Origin: Gnetum montanum | Taxonomy: Eukaryota > Streptophyta > Gnetopsida > Gnetales > Gnetaceae | Direction of reading: 5' to 3' | DNA length: 64,000 bases | NCBI GenBank assembly: GCA_015680685.1 | Contig: MNCI01009439.1 | Span: 456,492-520,491 of the forward strand | Shown here: in pieces, positions 10,932-22,519 of the stretch | Position numbering within the stretch: position 1 is the first letter of the stretch | Layout of the letters: each line of letters begins with the position of its first letter | Notes under the pieces: generated by a model | What the model saw: the letters and a program-made list of their open reading frames with translations, nothing else | Told to the model about the DNA's origin: nothing | The model's database searches: none | Position numbers and translations under genes: made by a program

Positions 10932-12369
10932 CTGCACACAACAACAATAACCATCAAAATCATAAATAACCATAACCAAATATGAGAAAATGCTAAATAA
11001 CCAAAATAACTAAAACTTGAAAATCAATGTTTTCATGTAATTCCATGATAACCAAATCCATAGTTTCAATAGTTAGAACCAAAAACAAAACTAGGAACAA
11101 CTTTCATGAAAAAGCAAATACAACCAAGTAGCCTACTAACAACTAATGATAGTTTTCATGATAAGATATACATAAAAACTTGTGAAAATTTTTATGTAGA
11201 AACATTGAAGACATGAAAACTACTTTGTACCTACTACAATAGTTATAATTTCCAATTTGAATTTTATAAAATTTTACAAAAAATCCTAGTTAATGGTGAG
11301 ATTAGCCATAGTAAAAACTTTAGGAGGGCTAGTTAAAATTTTCTAAAAATTCAAATGACTATTAAAAACTAAAAAAGAAACATGTAAATGGCCTTAATAA
11401 CCTTTGAACATAATCATAAAAATACACCAACAACACCAACGCTACCTATACAAATAGGGAGGATTTGCAATTTTCATAACCAAAAAGTTGCAAGGCTACG
11501 TATGCTAGGATAAAAATGATAAATTAGGGCTAAATTTATTTTTTCAAGTCTGGGGATATGTGGGCATGAAATTCAATGGAATTTAACATCTACATTGAAG
11601 TTCCATGCTATGGAAAAATATAAAACTCAAAATAAAACCATAATAACATTCAACAAAAATTGCACAACAACACAAAACTATAGAAAACAACTATAGTGAA
11701 TGATTGATATAAAATATCAAAAAACATTATACTTGGCCAAAAACACTTCCAAACCATTCTTGACAACTCAAAACATCCCTAGAAACCTAGGACGTTGGCT
11801 AGAGAAATATTTCAAAGTGCTAAAGTTGTCCATCTTCATAGGGGTAAAATTATAAAAGCCAAAAACCTTACTTTACACCAATTTATGAAACAATTCACCA
11901 AAAATTAATCATGTAACCAAATTTAGTGATTCCATAGCCATTTGAATTTCTAGATAATAAAATAAAAATAAAAAACTAAAAAAGAGAAAAATTATTAACC
12001 ATTTTGACATGAAAAAATTACCAATGTAACATGAAAAATGGCCAAAAATTGAAAACCTACTATGTACTAGCTTACGAAAAATTCATAGAAAATCAACCAT
12101 AGGTCAAAATCCAATGGTTCAAAAATGAGTTTGACCATTAAAAATAGTACTACAAACCCATTTTCATAAAAAACAAAATTTCTAAACCATTTGAACAAAA
12201 AAAAGTGGTGTTCCTTTTTTGCCCAAAACTACAGAAAAATGAATGGAATTGACTATATCAAATTTTTAATTCAACATACACTAATTCCACAGCTAAAGAA
12301 ACACTAAAAACTCATAAAAATTTCCTAGATCTAATGTAGGAATTTTTTTGAATTTAATTTCAATTAATG

Positions 12370-12566
12370 AACAAACCCACAGAACCAAAAACACCTAGGA
12401 TTCTTATGAAATTTTGCATAAAGTCATTAGGATTTTTGTACCTAGGAGTCATAACAGTTAAGCCTTTAACAATCAATGGTTATGGGAGGTGGAAGAGGCC
12501 TTGTGCAAAAATGTCAACCTCCTTTAGGGCTGGATTCTCCCTAGTTGAAGCCTTCCTCTTAGACAT
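12370..12566 (-). pseudogene. Exon 1 of the multi-exon remnant
   Basis: The ATG at 12566 gives MSKRKASTRENPALKEVDIF and continues to FHLP, then a TAA. The same frame reads on sensibly (PLIVKGLTVMTPRYKNPNDF, then FIRILGVFGSVGLFIN) to about 12370. The TAA is probably a mutated CAA. The Lys/Arg-rich start recalls the MAPK.. starts of the extra frames in A and B, but this is only a resemblance. The next 1.4 kb (12369-10932) is AT-rich, shows no coding signal and is best read as the first intron. Confidence 0.5.
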
Positions 12567-13179
12567 GATGATGAACAATGTGAAAACCACTGAAATCCTT
12601 GAGCTTCTCAGAGGCCTTCTAATAACTACACTTGCTTTTGGATGTACAATGACTAGGGAACACTGACAGTAGATGCAGTGGAAGCTGAAATAGGTTCAAA
12701 AATTTGGTGTTGTGTACTAAAGCTTGGGAGTGAGGAAAGAATTATGATTTGTGTAAAATTTTGATTTGGAAAACATTCCCAAACTTATGCACCTACCTTG
12801 AAAACCCTAGTTCCCCAAAAATGTTTGTCCAATTTTCACTAAATTGAATGATCAAAAGTGAAAAGTGGGACTACATTGGGTGAGTTAAAAATCAATTTGT
12901 CTAAAAACTCAAATTTAAGGTGGACCCCACTAGGCATCTATGTAACAATCCAATGGAAATCCTAAAGCACTTGGGTTTTTAGCTTCTCCATGGTGATTAT
13001 GCTAGGGTTTTAACATTCAAAAGCCTTGAAGTGGATTTCAAACCCCAAATACCATCAACACGCACCTCACAACTATCCATCTATTTCATGAAACCTTATG
13101 CCCAAAATGGGAAAATAGGTGTTGACATTGATAGAAACCAAACAACAAAGAAGGCCAAAACTCATACCAAAACTTGTTA
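12567..13179. other. No feature recognised
   Basis: This AT-rich DNA lies upstream of the first exon of the multi-exon remnant. I see no open frame, repeat or clear TATA box. A promoter could lie here but is not demonstrable. Confidence 0.3.
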
Positions 13180-14449
13180 TTCAGAGTAACCATACTGGCC
13201 AGTAGCCTAACTACACTAGCCAACATAGTCATAAAGTGGGATGATGTCTTTTTCCATCAACCAAACTTCTTATTGACTCCAAAATTACCACACCATGCAT
13301 CAAACCCTAACCAGAACCCCTAATAGCTCCAAAATTCCATAAAACTAGTAAAAAAGCATCAAAAATCATTTTCCTTACATAGACTACATTGGGCAAGGCC
13401 TCAACTATGTTGGCTAGCATAGTCCTAGTGTAGTCGAGTAAGGAATTAACATAAAAAACCAAAAATAACTTCCAAAATAACACACTTTAAATTCCAAAGC
13501 CTCCAATAAGCCTGAAACCTAAGAAAACCAAGAAAAAATGGAAAATTTCCTAGTTCCACCTTCAAACTACACTAGGGATGGCCAAGAGTATGTTGGCTAG
13601 TGTAGTCCCAATGTACTCATGATATTAGGTTAATTTGACTAGTGGTTTGACACTCCAAATAGTCTAAAACCTTACTTGAAAACTTAGAACCTCGTTTGGC
13701 ATGACCTAGTTGCAATTCCACCTTGTTCTAATCCTAGAAATATCAAATTTACCTCATCCATGATAAGGAAAAGCTCAACTACACTAACTAGCATAGTCCA
13801 AATGGAAAATCTTCATTTCTGTACTCAAACAACCTTTGGAATCAACCATCCTAAGTCAAAACCTTAGTTAGAAATACTAATAGCTCTAGGAACCCAAGAA
13901 CTTGGTTGATTGATCACAAAAACCAATCAACAGGCCAAATCTCACACCTTACTACACTAGAGTAGGCCATGATTACACTGGCTAGCTAGGACAACATAGT
14001 CCAAGCATAGTCATGATTGTGGATTGATATGATTAGTATCTTGACATCCCAAATGGCCTAAGATTTGACTTAAGATACATAGAACATTGGTTGACATTTC
14101 CAAGTGATAATTTCACTTTGTTTCGATAATGGAAATGCCAAATTGCATGAATCTACAATAGGGTAGGCCTGGGACTATGCTAAATAGTATAGTCCCTATC
14201 CAAGGTGGTTTAACAAGCAATATAGGACTCAGAATGGCCAAAAACTTAATTTTGAAGGATCAGAATCTTAAAATCCTAGAGCTAGCTATAGTTTGACATT
14301 TCTCAACCATGAAAAACCTATACTTTGATCCACCTACACTAAAGAAATCCTTAACTACATTGGCCAGCATAGTCATGAGATGTAGATGCTAAAACATCAC
14401 TTTCAGTAGCCTGTTTTAACTTCCAAATGGCCTATTTAGTCCTTCTCAT
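13180..14449. repeat. Degenerate satellite-like array, about 190-bp period (left part)
   Basis: The phrase 'ctacattggctagcatagtc' and its variants recur near 13222, 13418, 13600, 13790, 13990, 14190 and 14372, that is every 180-200 bases. Between them other words repeat in the same order (dinucleotide-rich 'cttgacatcccaaatggcct', 'aaaaccttagttagaaa'). The units are strongly diverged. The array is interrupted by copia element F and resumes at 17479. Confidence 0.7.
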
Positions 14450-15475
14450 TGTGGATCATTGAACTTGAGTGTGGGCGAGGATGGGGATGAATAAGTTTCC
14501 AATGTTAAAAGTTTTTCAAATAAAGCACATATACCAAATTTAACATGGTTGCCCAACTTGGTTAGTTCACACTCAGAGGGTAGTTTGCAAGCATACCTCT
14601 AGACTTTGTTGCTCTCAAATGTGGATTGAAGGGCCCTCACCTTGTACAGTCTTCAAGACTTACTTTGAAGTGTTGTGCCATAACATCAACCACTTAACAC
14701 CACAACGTCGCTTAGAATGTAGTTTCTAAGCTTCCACAACCTTTACAATCTTGAGCTCCACTCTGAAGTGTTGTGCTGCAATACCAATTACTCAATCCCA
14801 TAGGATCTCAATAAGCTCAATCAAGATGCCTTCTCGCAAGAAGCACATAGATCCCATAGGGAAACAAGGGAGAAAAATTATAAGGGATGAATGCAACTTA
14901 GTTTTCTAATCCTTATACTTTGAGGTACAAGACACTTTATAATGATCAAAAGATAGAACAATGAGAAGCAACAAAAGTCACAATGATTAAAAAAATGATT
15001 GTAAAATGATTACACATAAGCTTGCATATTTTCCAATGCATATGATGCATTCTTATAACTACCATGTTTCTAAATCCATCTTGAAACTCATGTAATGGCT
15101 AGGTAATAGTCACTAATGATCATGGAAGATAGCTTCTTTATGCCTAAGATGTCTTTTTGAATTTGGCTTCTATTTTGGGAAGACATCTTTGTCTGGGAAA
15201 GACGTCTTTTTGAAATCTCCATTTTGAAAAAATGTCTTTATCTAATGGAAGATGTCCCTTTCAAGTTGGCCTACATTCCATGAAGGTGTCTTTGCCTAAG
15301 GAAAGACGTCTACTATTTCATGAAGATGTCTTTGTCTGAGCATTCTCCAAATCTACCAAGATGTCTACTATTTTTTGAAGACATCTTTCTTTAGATTCCT
15401 TTGCATGATGAATTCATCATTCCTTGTCCACAACCTTGATCTTCCACATGCTTTAATGATGATAGCTACCTTCAT
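14450..15475 (-). repeat. F 3' LTR, 5' part missing
   Basis: This aligns with 16225-17215 through the whole length ('gttcacactcagagggtagt', 'tcttcaagacttactttgaa', the AGACGTCT array, 'tgtccacaaccttgatctt'). Homology stops at about 15475, where the right LTR continues for another 260 bases. The deletion therefore removed the start of this LTR along with pol. Confidence 0.75.
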
Positions 15476-15530
15476 CATGCTCATTTCACTCCTTCTACTT
15501 GGAGGCAATCTTTAGAGTAATAAGTCTTTG

Positions 15531-16169
15531 CTAGATTATTCCTTTGCTTATGAGATTCATTTCATAAGCAATGACAGCACTTTGAAGTTCTTCAAATTTT
15601 AAAGTTGAGAAATTTTTGATTTCCTCCATAGTTGTAACCTTTGGTCTGAACTCTAGTTGTAGAGTTGTGATCATTTTGACGATGACATCACTTTTGGGAA
15701 AATCTTTTCCTATTTCTCTAATAGCTATAACAAGATCATTAGCTCTAGAAAAATAATCCTTTATTTTCTCACCTTCTCTCATTTTGATTTTATCATACTC
15801 ACTTTGTAAAACTAATAATTTTAATTACTTAACAATAGATGTTCACTCATAAGTAGCTTCTAAAGTTTGTCAAATTTCTTTAGCTATTCTACATTTTTCC
15901 ACTCTATTAAATTCAGATTTATTCAATGCATAATATAAACAATTTTTTTCTTTTGAATCAAACATGAAGTTATCTTTTTCTTCTTGTGTCCATTTGTTGC
16001 AAGGCTTGATGATGTTGGTGAAGTTGTTGATAGGTGGAGCATAACCTTCAAGGATTGACTCCCACACTTCAAATTCCATGGATTCAAAGAAGTCTTGCAT
16101 TCTAGCTTTCCAGTAGGTGAAGTCAAATCCATCAAACATGGATGGCTTTGTGTAAGATGTCCCCTCCAT
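15531..16169 (-). pseudogene. F copia gag (DUF4219/UBN2-type)
   Basis: It starts MEGTSYTKPSMFDGFDFTYW and has the classic plant copia N-terminus (xF.G..Y..W..RM..F), then WESILEGYAPPINNF, NCLYYALNKSEFNRVEKCRI and a UBN2-like second half (MREGEKIKDYFSRANDLVIA, then FPKSDVIVKMITTLQLEFRP). The whole is one frame; three stops interrupt the middle where WQTLEATYEGTS and a Q would be expected. The zinc knuckle region is lost with the deletion on its downstream side. Family knowledge: this protein forms the virus-like particle of Ty1/copia elements. Confidence 0.85.
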
Positions 16170-16206
16170 TGTTCACTCTTGACGTTAATGATGACAAAGA
16201 AGAGTA

Positions 16207-16224
16207 CTAGGCTCTAATACTACT
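16207..16224 (-). other. F primer-binding site (initiator tRNA-Met type)
   Basis: On the minus strand, immediately after the 5' LTR end (..TCCACA), the sequence AGTATTAGAGCCTAG resembles the usual copia site TGGTATCAGAGC, which pairs with the 3' end of initiator tRNA-Met. Confidence 0.65.
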
Positions 16225-17478
16225 TGTGGATTGTTGAAATTTGGAGGGGGGATAAATAAGTTTTCCAAGTTAAAAAATTTTCAAACAAAGCACACACACA
16301 AAATTTAATTTGGTTCCTTAACTTGGGTAGTTCACACTTAGAGGGTAGTTTGCAAGCACACCTCCAGACTTTGTTGCTCTCATATACGGATTGAAGGTTC
16401 CATACCCTATACAGTCTTCAAGCCCCACTCTGAAGTGTTGTGCCACAACACCAACCACTCAATCTTGCAAGGTCTTATCAAGCTTAGAATGTTTTTTTCA
16501 ATGTTTCACAACTTTTACAATCTTGAGCTCTACTTCAAAGTGTTGTGCTGCAACACCAATCACTCAATCTCGTAGGATCCTGACAAGCTAAATCAAGATG
16601 CATTCGTGTAAGAAGCACATCAATCCCATAGGGCAATAAGGAAGAACAATTACAAGGGGTGAATGCAACTTAGTTTGTTGATCCTTGTACTTTAAGGTAC
16701 AACACACTTTACAATGATCAAAATATAGAACAATGAGGAGTAATAGAAGTTACAATGATTGAGAAAATGATTGTACAATGATTATACATAAACTTGCACA
16801 TTTCCCAATGCATATGATATCTTTTTATAACTACTATATTTCTAAATCCATCTTGGAACTTGTGCAATGGCTAGACAACACTCACTAATGGTCATGGAAG
16901 ACATATTGCTAAATTTGGCTTCTATTCTAGGAAGACATCTTTGTTTGAGAAAGATGTCTTTCTAAAATCTCCATTCTAAGAAGACATCTTTATCTAATGG
17001 AAGACATCTTTCTGAATCTAGCCTACATTCTATGAAAACATCTTTCTTTGGTGAAGATTTCTTTACTTGAGGAAAGATGTTTACTATTTCTTGAAGACAT
17101 CTCTGTGTGAGCATTCTCCAAATCTGCCAAGATGTTTGCTGTTTCTTGGAGAAATATTTCTTTATATTTCTTTGCATGATGAATTCATCATTTCTTGTCC
17201 ACAACCTTGATCTTTTGCATGCTTTAATAATGACAACTTTGCTTGTATAGTATTTGGTCTTCGTTCATGTTCTTTGGAATTCTTGCATGTTCATTTGAGA
17301 CCTTGTGGATGACCTTCTCCTTTGAGCTCTAAACTAATTCATTTCTTGTAATCTATGTAGGCTTTAGCTCATTTTGGTTTCCCATGTACATTGTCCTACA
17401 AGCATAATAACCATACAACCATGCAAACAACCTTTGACTCCATTTTACTTAATGTTTTGACACACTAAAAGGTCCACA
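16225..17478 (-). repeat. F 5' LTR (about 1.25 kb)
   Basis: It begins TGTGGACC on the minus strand at 17478 and ends TCCACA at 16225. Between 16890 and 17160 it holds many copies of GACATC, GATGTC and related hexamers. It matches the E LTRs in inverted orientation. Confidence 0.75.
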
Positions 17479-17850
17479 CCAATATCATACACTACCCTAG
17501 GAAGTTGATGGAACACCAATAGCAACTTTAAAACCTCATAAACCCATTTCTAACATGCATCTAGGCTAGAGTAGGTCTCAACCACACTGGGTAGTGTAGT
17601 CCCAATGTGGTCACCAATATTTGCCTTATTTTTGTCTTCTGGAGGGTGAAAATGAAGTTAAAATGCACCAATCTTCAACCCCAATCTACTGCACCAGTCA
17701 TACAAACCATCAAGAACTCAAAACTAGCCACAATGAACCTAGGAAACTACCTACTAAAGATGACTATGTTGGGGCCTATCTTGACTATGCTGGCCAATGT
17801 ATCCCCCAAGAGAGCCTAGCATAGTCACACAAAAAAAAGAGTTATTTTTG
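17479..17850. repeat. Degenerate 190-bp array, continuation right of F
   Basis: The signature words 'cactgggtagtgtagtccca' (17600) and 'gactatgctggccaatgta' (17790) are about 190 bases apart and match the left part of the array, showing that F inserted into it. Confidence 0.6.
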
Positions 17851-17894
17851 TCTTCAAACAACCCTAAAACAATTTCATCATATGTCCAAACTCA

Positions 17895-18480
17895 CTTGTC
17901 ATCCTAGTAGACTTCTACTATGGCCTACTAAGGCCTAAAACTGGCAAAATATAACACTATTTGGCCAATATTGATCCTCTTTTATCACATGTTTTCCAAC
18001 CTAACTGATTTAACCTTGTTTCATGGTGTTTCAACTTGTTTTGATATTAAAATGCATGGTTGACTTTTAGATATCATTAGCTGACCTCATTCAACTTTCT
18101 ACTTAGCTCCAATTTCACCATATCTACCTTATTCTCTCTCTTGCAAAGCTTGTTGACCTTGTTTTAGGTGAGGGGTTTTGACCATCCTTGATCATCATTT
18201 AACACCAGGTAATCATCATATGGTCTGCTAAGGTCTAATGCTTACAAAATCTAACCCGAATTGACCAATATTGATCATGTTTTACCTTATGTTTCCTACC
18301 TTGATTAGTTTAGCCTTGTTTCACTATGTTTTGGCTCGATTTGACCTTGTTATGCATTATCAACCTTCGTTCTTTAGCTCTGTGAAATCTTTTGGCTTTA
18401 TTTTTTGTCATTGATGCATCACTTGGCCCCATTCCACAAAGTGTTCCCACCGTTTGGCTTTATTTGACCTAATGTAGCCT
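17895..18480. repeat. Two tandem copies of an approximately 290-bp repeat
   Basis: Both copies share, in order, 'atatggcctactaaggcct'-like words, 'ttgaccaatattgatcatg', 'ttagccttgtttcactatg' and 'ttgaccttgttatgc'. They start near 17915 and 18210. The stretch to 18600 keeps repeating 'ttgaccttgttt' but has no frame. It may be untranslated sequence of the Tat-type element. Confidence 0.55.
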
Positions 18481-18599
18481 TTGTTGACCTTTTTTCCACC
18501 TTGTTTGACCATGAAATAGCATGTTCTGGCTAATCCATGCATAGTGGCTAGAGTATTTTGGCATTATTTATTCATTTTGTGCCAATTAATGTGCTTATG

Positions 18600-19157
18600 G
18601 TTGTTATGCAGGATTGGAGTATGAACACCTAGAAGCACATCAACTTACCATTGAACCTAAGTGGACCTCATGGTAATGTTGAATGATTTGTTGACCTTAA
18701 TTACCTAGATCTTGAGCCTAAGAGTCTTGTCAACCACATAGCCTCTATAGATAAATCTATAGAATGGCCTAAGAACCTAGTCAAAACCCTTGACCTTGAG
18801 GCTAACAGCATATTGAAGACTCTCTAGTTGAGGCTCCTATCATAACGCACAATGATGAGGAGAAAACACTAAAATTTATTACCTTACTAGAACTTGAATA
18901 GGCTCAAGACATCACCAAGGTCCTCTAGGATAACATTAAGGCCTTTTCTTAGTCATATGAAGATATGCCAAGTCTTGACCCATGCCTAGGGCAACATAAC
19001 ATCATACTCAATCCTAGTATTAGACCACTTAAGTAAAAAGTTCGCAAGATTAGGCTAGATTTAACCTTGGTAGTTCATAATGAAATCACTAAATTATACC
19101 AAGTTGATTTCATTAAAGCTATCAATTACATAGAATGGGTGTCCAACATAGTGGTAG
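18600..19157 (+). pseudogene. Tat/Ogre-type Ty3-gypsy pol fragment (start of reverse transcriptase)
   Basis: The plus strand reads, with a few stops, SYEDMPSLDPCLGQHNI, IRPLK, stop, KVRKIRLDLTLVV and ITKLYQVDFIKAINYIEWVS followed by NIVVV. This is the typical entry into the reverse transcriptase of Tat-group elements (SYEDMPGLD.., Q+LRRMRP.., E..K.L..GFI, YPEWVANIV). The catalytic part is absent because the D2 LTR begins at 19158, right after the NIVVV segment. Upstream, weaker matches (EEKTLKFITLLELE) extend to about 18830. The rest of this element should lie beyond D2, outside the window. Confidence 0.75.
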
Positions 19158-20922
19158 TGTTGGTAATCGTTTGGGATCACTAACATTTTCCTTTAGTCTC
19201 ATGACTAGGATCACAAGAAATGAAGGTGTTCCTTCAAACTTGAGTTTAGGTGCCTATTGGTCTTTGGCAACACCAAGGCCTAGATACCTCCATATAAACT
19301 TAGTGGTAATAGAGTGAAATAATCATAAATGTTTATTTTCTGTTGTGAATGTTGAAATGGTTAGGTTTTTGTTTGAAACTAAAACTGGCTATTATAACAT
19401 AAATTTAGCTAACCTTGTCAAATATTGTGATTCATTACATATTCACATTTTGTTAAGTCACTTAGTCTATATAGTTCCTATAGTACATTACTTGAAACAA
19501 ATAAAATTTCACCAAAATGCTTAAGCACAATTCTACCAAAATCTACTCTTGATTTTCCCCAAAGGAAAAGATCCATAAGAAAACTAGAAATAGAGCAAGA
19601 TTCAATGGATTTTAAAAGAAAGAAGAAAAAAAAGCATATTTGTATGAAATCTTAAACATTTAAGTGAGATAAATTAAACATGAAGAAACAATTTGAAATA
19701 AAGTTATTCTAATTTAATCTAAAATATCACAAATTGTCCTAACCTTCTGAGCTCAACAAGAAATTTTGTAAAAGACACTCTTAGTAAACTACCATAATGC
19801 TTTGCAAATGACAAACTACAAGCTATTATTTGACTAGTTAAATAGTTGTTAAGAATTGCAAATAATAGAGTTATCAAAAATGATTTAACAATTTCATGAT
19901 TGAAACAACATGGAAAAGACTTTAAAAATTGAAGCTATTTCAAGTCATCTCAAAATATCAGAGATTTTCTCAACCCTCTATACTCGAACAACCAATTTCA
20001 TAAAGACATTATTGTTAAATTGCTCAATATGATTTTAAAAGATAACATAAGCTCTTATATGGCAACCAAATAGAAGTCTATAACTGCACAAAAATAAAGC
20101 TATAAGAGTAATCAAAAATTCCCAAAATTAAATGCCAAGCATAGAAATATATAAACCATTAGCTAAGCAACAAAGACAAAATGAGAAAGAAATAACTCAC
20201 AAGATTAAAACAAAGCAGCTGAATTGATGCAATTAGCAAATCATTCTTTACAAGTAGTCTTCAATAATTCTTCCAAGTTCCTTCCCCCCAATTTTACCTT
20301 TGAAGCTCTTTTTATAGTGACTTCTAGGTAGTTACAAAGATCATAAAAATTAGGATGAGTTACAAACGTTAAGGGGTTCAGTTATAATTATTATAAAAAG
20401 TTATAACTGCCATAGGAAGTTACCATTACTATAAATCCCCTTTATATATATATATATCTTAGCCATAGTAGTATAAATAGTAATGATTGAGTTGATGCAT
20501 GCATGAATTCATTGCATACATGTATGAGATATGTATGAATCTACCAAGTAGTTATGTTATATATGTTAGTGATAACAATCACTCTCATGCATGTGAAATG
20601 TGGCTCATGAGTTAATTGTCCACTAAAACAGATGTCCAATTTAGTCTTGTCTTCTAAATGAAGATTCATCCATTTCCATTGCAGAATTCTCATGTGAAAC
20701 AGCATGATGCTCTCATAAACTTATGCTAAGATTCATGAATTAGCTTTTCCATCACGTGGATCAATCGTTGCTATTCATCACATCGTTGGGCTCCATCAGC
20801 ATCATCGCCTACATGAACTGGAGCATATTTATCTCCATTTAAGTGTTGTTCCCTAGCTCATCCTCATCATTGTCAGCATTGGCCTCAGCTTCAATTTATT
20901 TTCGCTTACACAAAGACACACA
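19158..20922 (-). repeat. D2 3' LTR (at least 1.76 kb)
   Basis: It aligns throughout with 62258-64000, starting 'tgttggtaatcgtttggga' and including 'gcaacaccaaggcctagat' and 'gttgatgcatgcatgaattc'. The alignment runs to the last base of the window ('gacacacaagc', 20912-20922), so this LTR may extend further right than 20922. On the minus strand it ends in CA next to the pol fragment. Confidence 0.8.
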
Positions 20923-21970
20923 AGCAATGTATGGCAGAGATCATGGCCGTTGCCATTATTGCATAATGAGAGGCCTCAAAAACTAATTGCAATGTTTATT
21001 TCTACACCAGCTAAGAGCCACGGCTGCTTCAACAACATGGCACTCACGGTAGAGGCAGTTGCCAATCAATCAGACAATTATTGGCAACATCGTGCTTGCA
21101 CACTGCAATTCAATGGCAGTGGAAGTGGGACATCTGGAACATTCTGCATAGTGCTCCATGGTTGATGTTTTCGATGAACGTGTGGTATCCAACAACTTCG
21201 TGGGTGTTGATGCATAAATTTTGGTCACACCAACACCAGGAAAAAAACTCATTTTAGAAGACTATTTCCTAGGGCACCTTCCATATGGGTATGGAAACCT
21301 AGAAATAGTCTCAGCTGGAGAGGGCTATGTGGCCTTTGCAAATAATAAACTAGAAAGAAATCTAGAATTTAAATTAAATAATTATCTTCAATACAATAAG
21401 TAATTAAAAGAACTGAATTTTCCCTAGTTGCACTGATGCTGCTGCTGGTCCGTGATTGCCGATGGTATCCACTGCTGGGCAGGAAGACCGCAATCACCAT
21501 GAGAGAGGAAGAGAGAGAAAAAGAGAGAGAGAGAGAGAACCCACTACAGTCCGCACAGGGTAGCGACTGCAATTCTTAAAGTCTGCCACCGTCTACCACC
21601 TTTTGTGCACCGTCGTAGAGAGGAAGATTATCCACCCACGTCTACACCATCGAGACAAACTCCTGCTGTTGTCGAGAAGACCCGCAAGGATTTGATTTTG
21701 AGCTGCTGACTTCTGATTTGGACCCTCCCCAAAGATTAACTAGAAGCTTGTAAAGAAAAGAAAAGAAAAGAGGAAACTGCTGCTTAGTGGAGAGGAAGCT
21801 GCCTCTTTAGATTGATAGCCAGAGCCTATTTTGGGACCTCCTTCCTTCCCCTCCAAGAGCCCCCCTTTAGACTCCATTTTATAGTCGCTGCAACCATCCA
21901 TAATGATGTCTACGTTTCATGTAACAGCTACAGAAACTATCATCACTTCTTGTGTAATAACACCGACATT
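20923..21970. other. No gene recognised; GA-rich microsatellite
   Basis: Short frames occur but none reads like a known protein. Part of this may still be LTR, since the matching right LTR runs off the window. A run of GA/AG dinucleotides lies at about 21500-21540 and an AAAAG repeat near 21755-21770. Confidence 0.35.
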
Positions 21971-21973
21971 CCT

Positions 21974-22322
21974 CAATTAAGTGCCCACTTATGTCCATAA
22001 CCATTGTAACTTCCAAAACNCCAATTAAGTGCCCACTTATGTCCATAACCATTGTAACTTCCAAAACGTTTACTACTAATGACCATAACTACCATCATTA
22101 ATGACTGTAATTACTGTAACTTCCAAAATGTTCGCCACTAATGACCATAACCGCTACCATTAATAACTACCACCTGGCAATTTAAATGCCCACTTATGTC
22201 TATAACTTCCAAAACGTTTATCACTAATGTCCGTAACCACCGTAACTTCTGAAACGTTTACCACTAATGACTGTAACCACTACCATTAATGACCACCTCC
22301 TGGTAATTTAAATGCCCACTAC
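21974..22322. repeat. Tandem repeat block next to the kinase fragment
   Basis: Words such as 'taacttccaaaacgtttacc' and 'actaatgaccataaccac' recur about every 50-60 bases, and 'aatttaaatgcccact' recurs about 125 bases apart. One 46-base piece (21974-22019) is repeated exactly at 22022-22067 around a single N at 22020 and is probably an assembly duplicate. Confidence 0.65.
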
Positions 22323-22519
22323 TTGCATGATTTTACAGTTGTTATTAAGGGAAAGAAATAGAAACGTTGATAATCATGGCCCCATGACAGCATAGGAGTG
22401 TTAACATCAACAGTGGGTAGGGCTCTACTTGCGCAGCTCATGTAACTGCTCACTAAGTGATTCATGTAACTCCTCACGTTAATGGCAGCGTCGTCCTCAC
22501 CTGTTTTCCCCATCATTCC

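Larger units (their letters stand above)
7332..12566 (-). pseudogene. Multi-exon gene remnant: transposon-protein-like N-terminal part plus coiled-coil-like C-terminal part
   Basis: On the minus strand, blocks of sensible protein are separated by AT-rich introns with plant splice signals. Approximate exons: 12566-12370, 10931-10483, 10392-10159, 9936-8901, 8754-8569, about 8470-8340, and 8199-7380. GT..AG introns are visible at 10482-10393, 10158-9937, 8900-8755 and 8339-8200, with a clean acceptor (GTGTGCAG) at 10932 and a donor (GTATGT) at 8568. Exon 4 carries a block (PKMVNIINFFDRRVKKFITQ, then NESTFSDLFGIPCEGL) resembling the plant transposon protein domain found with some retroelements; later exons are charged and probably coiled-coil. 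Several TAG, TAA and TGA codons and at least two frameshifts break it. I do not know its cellular role. It could be a domesticated gene, a spliced ORF of a large transposon, or a captured gene. Confidence 0.55.
14450..17478 (-). mobile_element. Copia element F (LTR-gag-LTR, polymerase deleted)
   Basis: Both ends show the inverted terminal bases TGTGGATC (left, plus strand) and GGTCCACA (right). The two LTRs are direct repeats of each other and relatives of the E LTRs in inverted orientation. On the minus strand the order is 5' LTR, primer site, gag, then directly a truncated 3' LTR, so protease, integrase, reverse transcriptase, RNase H and the polypurine tract are gone. The flanking 5-mers (ctcat and ccaat) match at only three of five positions, so the target duplication is unproven. 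Confidence 0.8.

Noticed and set aside
21070-21572. Small frames between the D2 LTR and the kinase fragment
   Set aside because: Codon use and composition look random and no motif is visible; part may be LTR.
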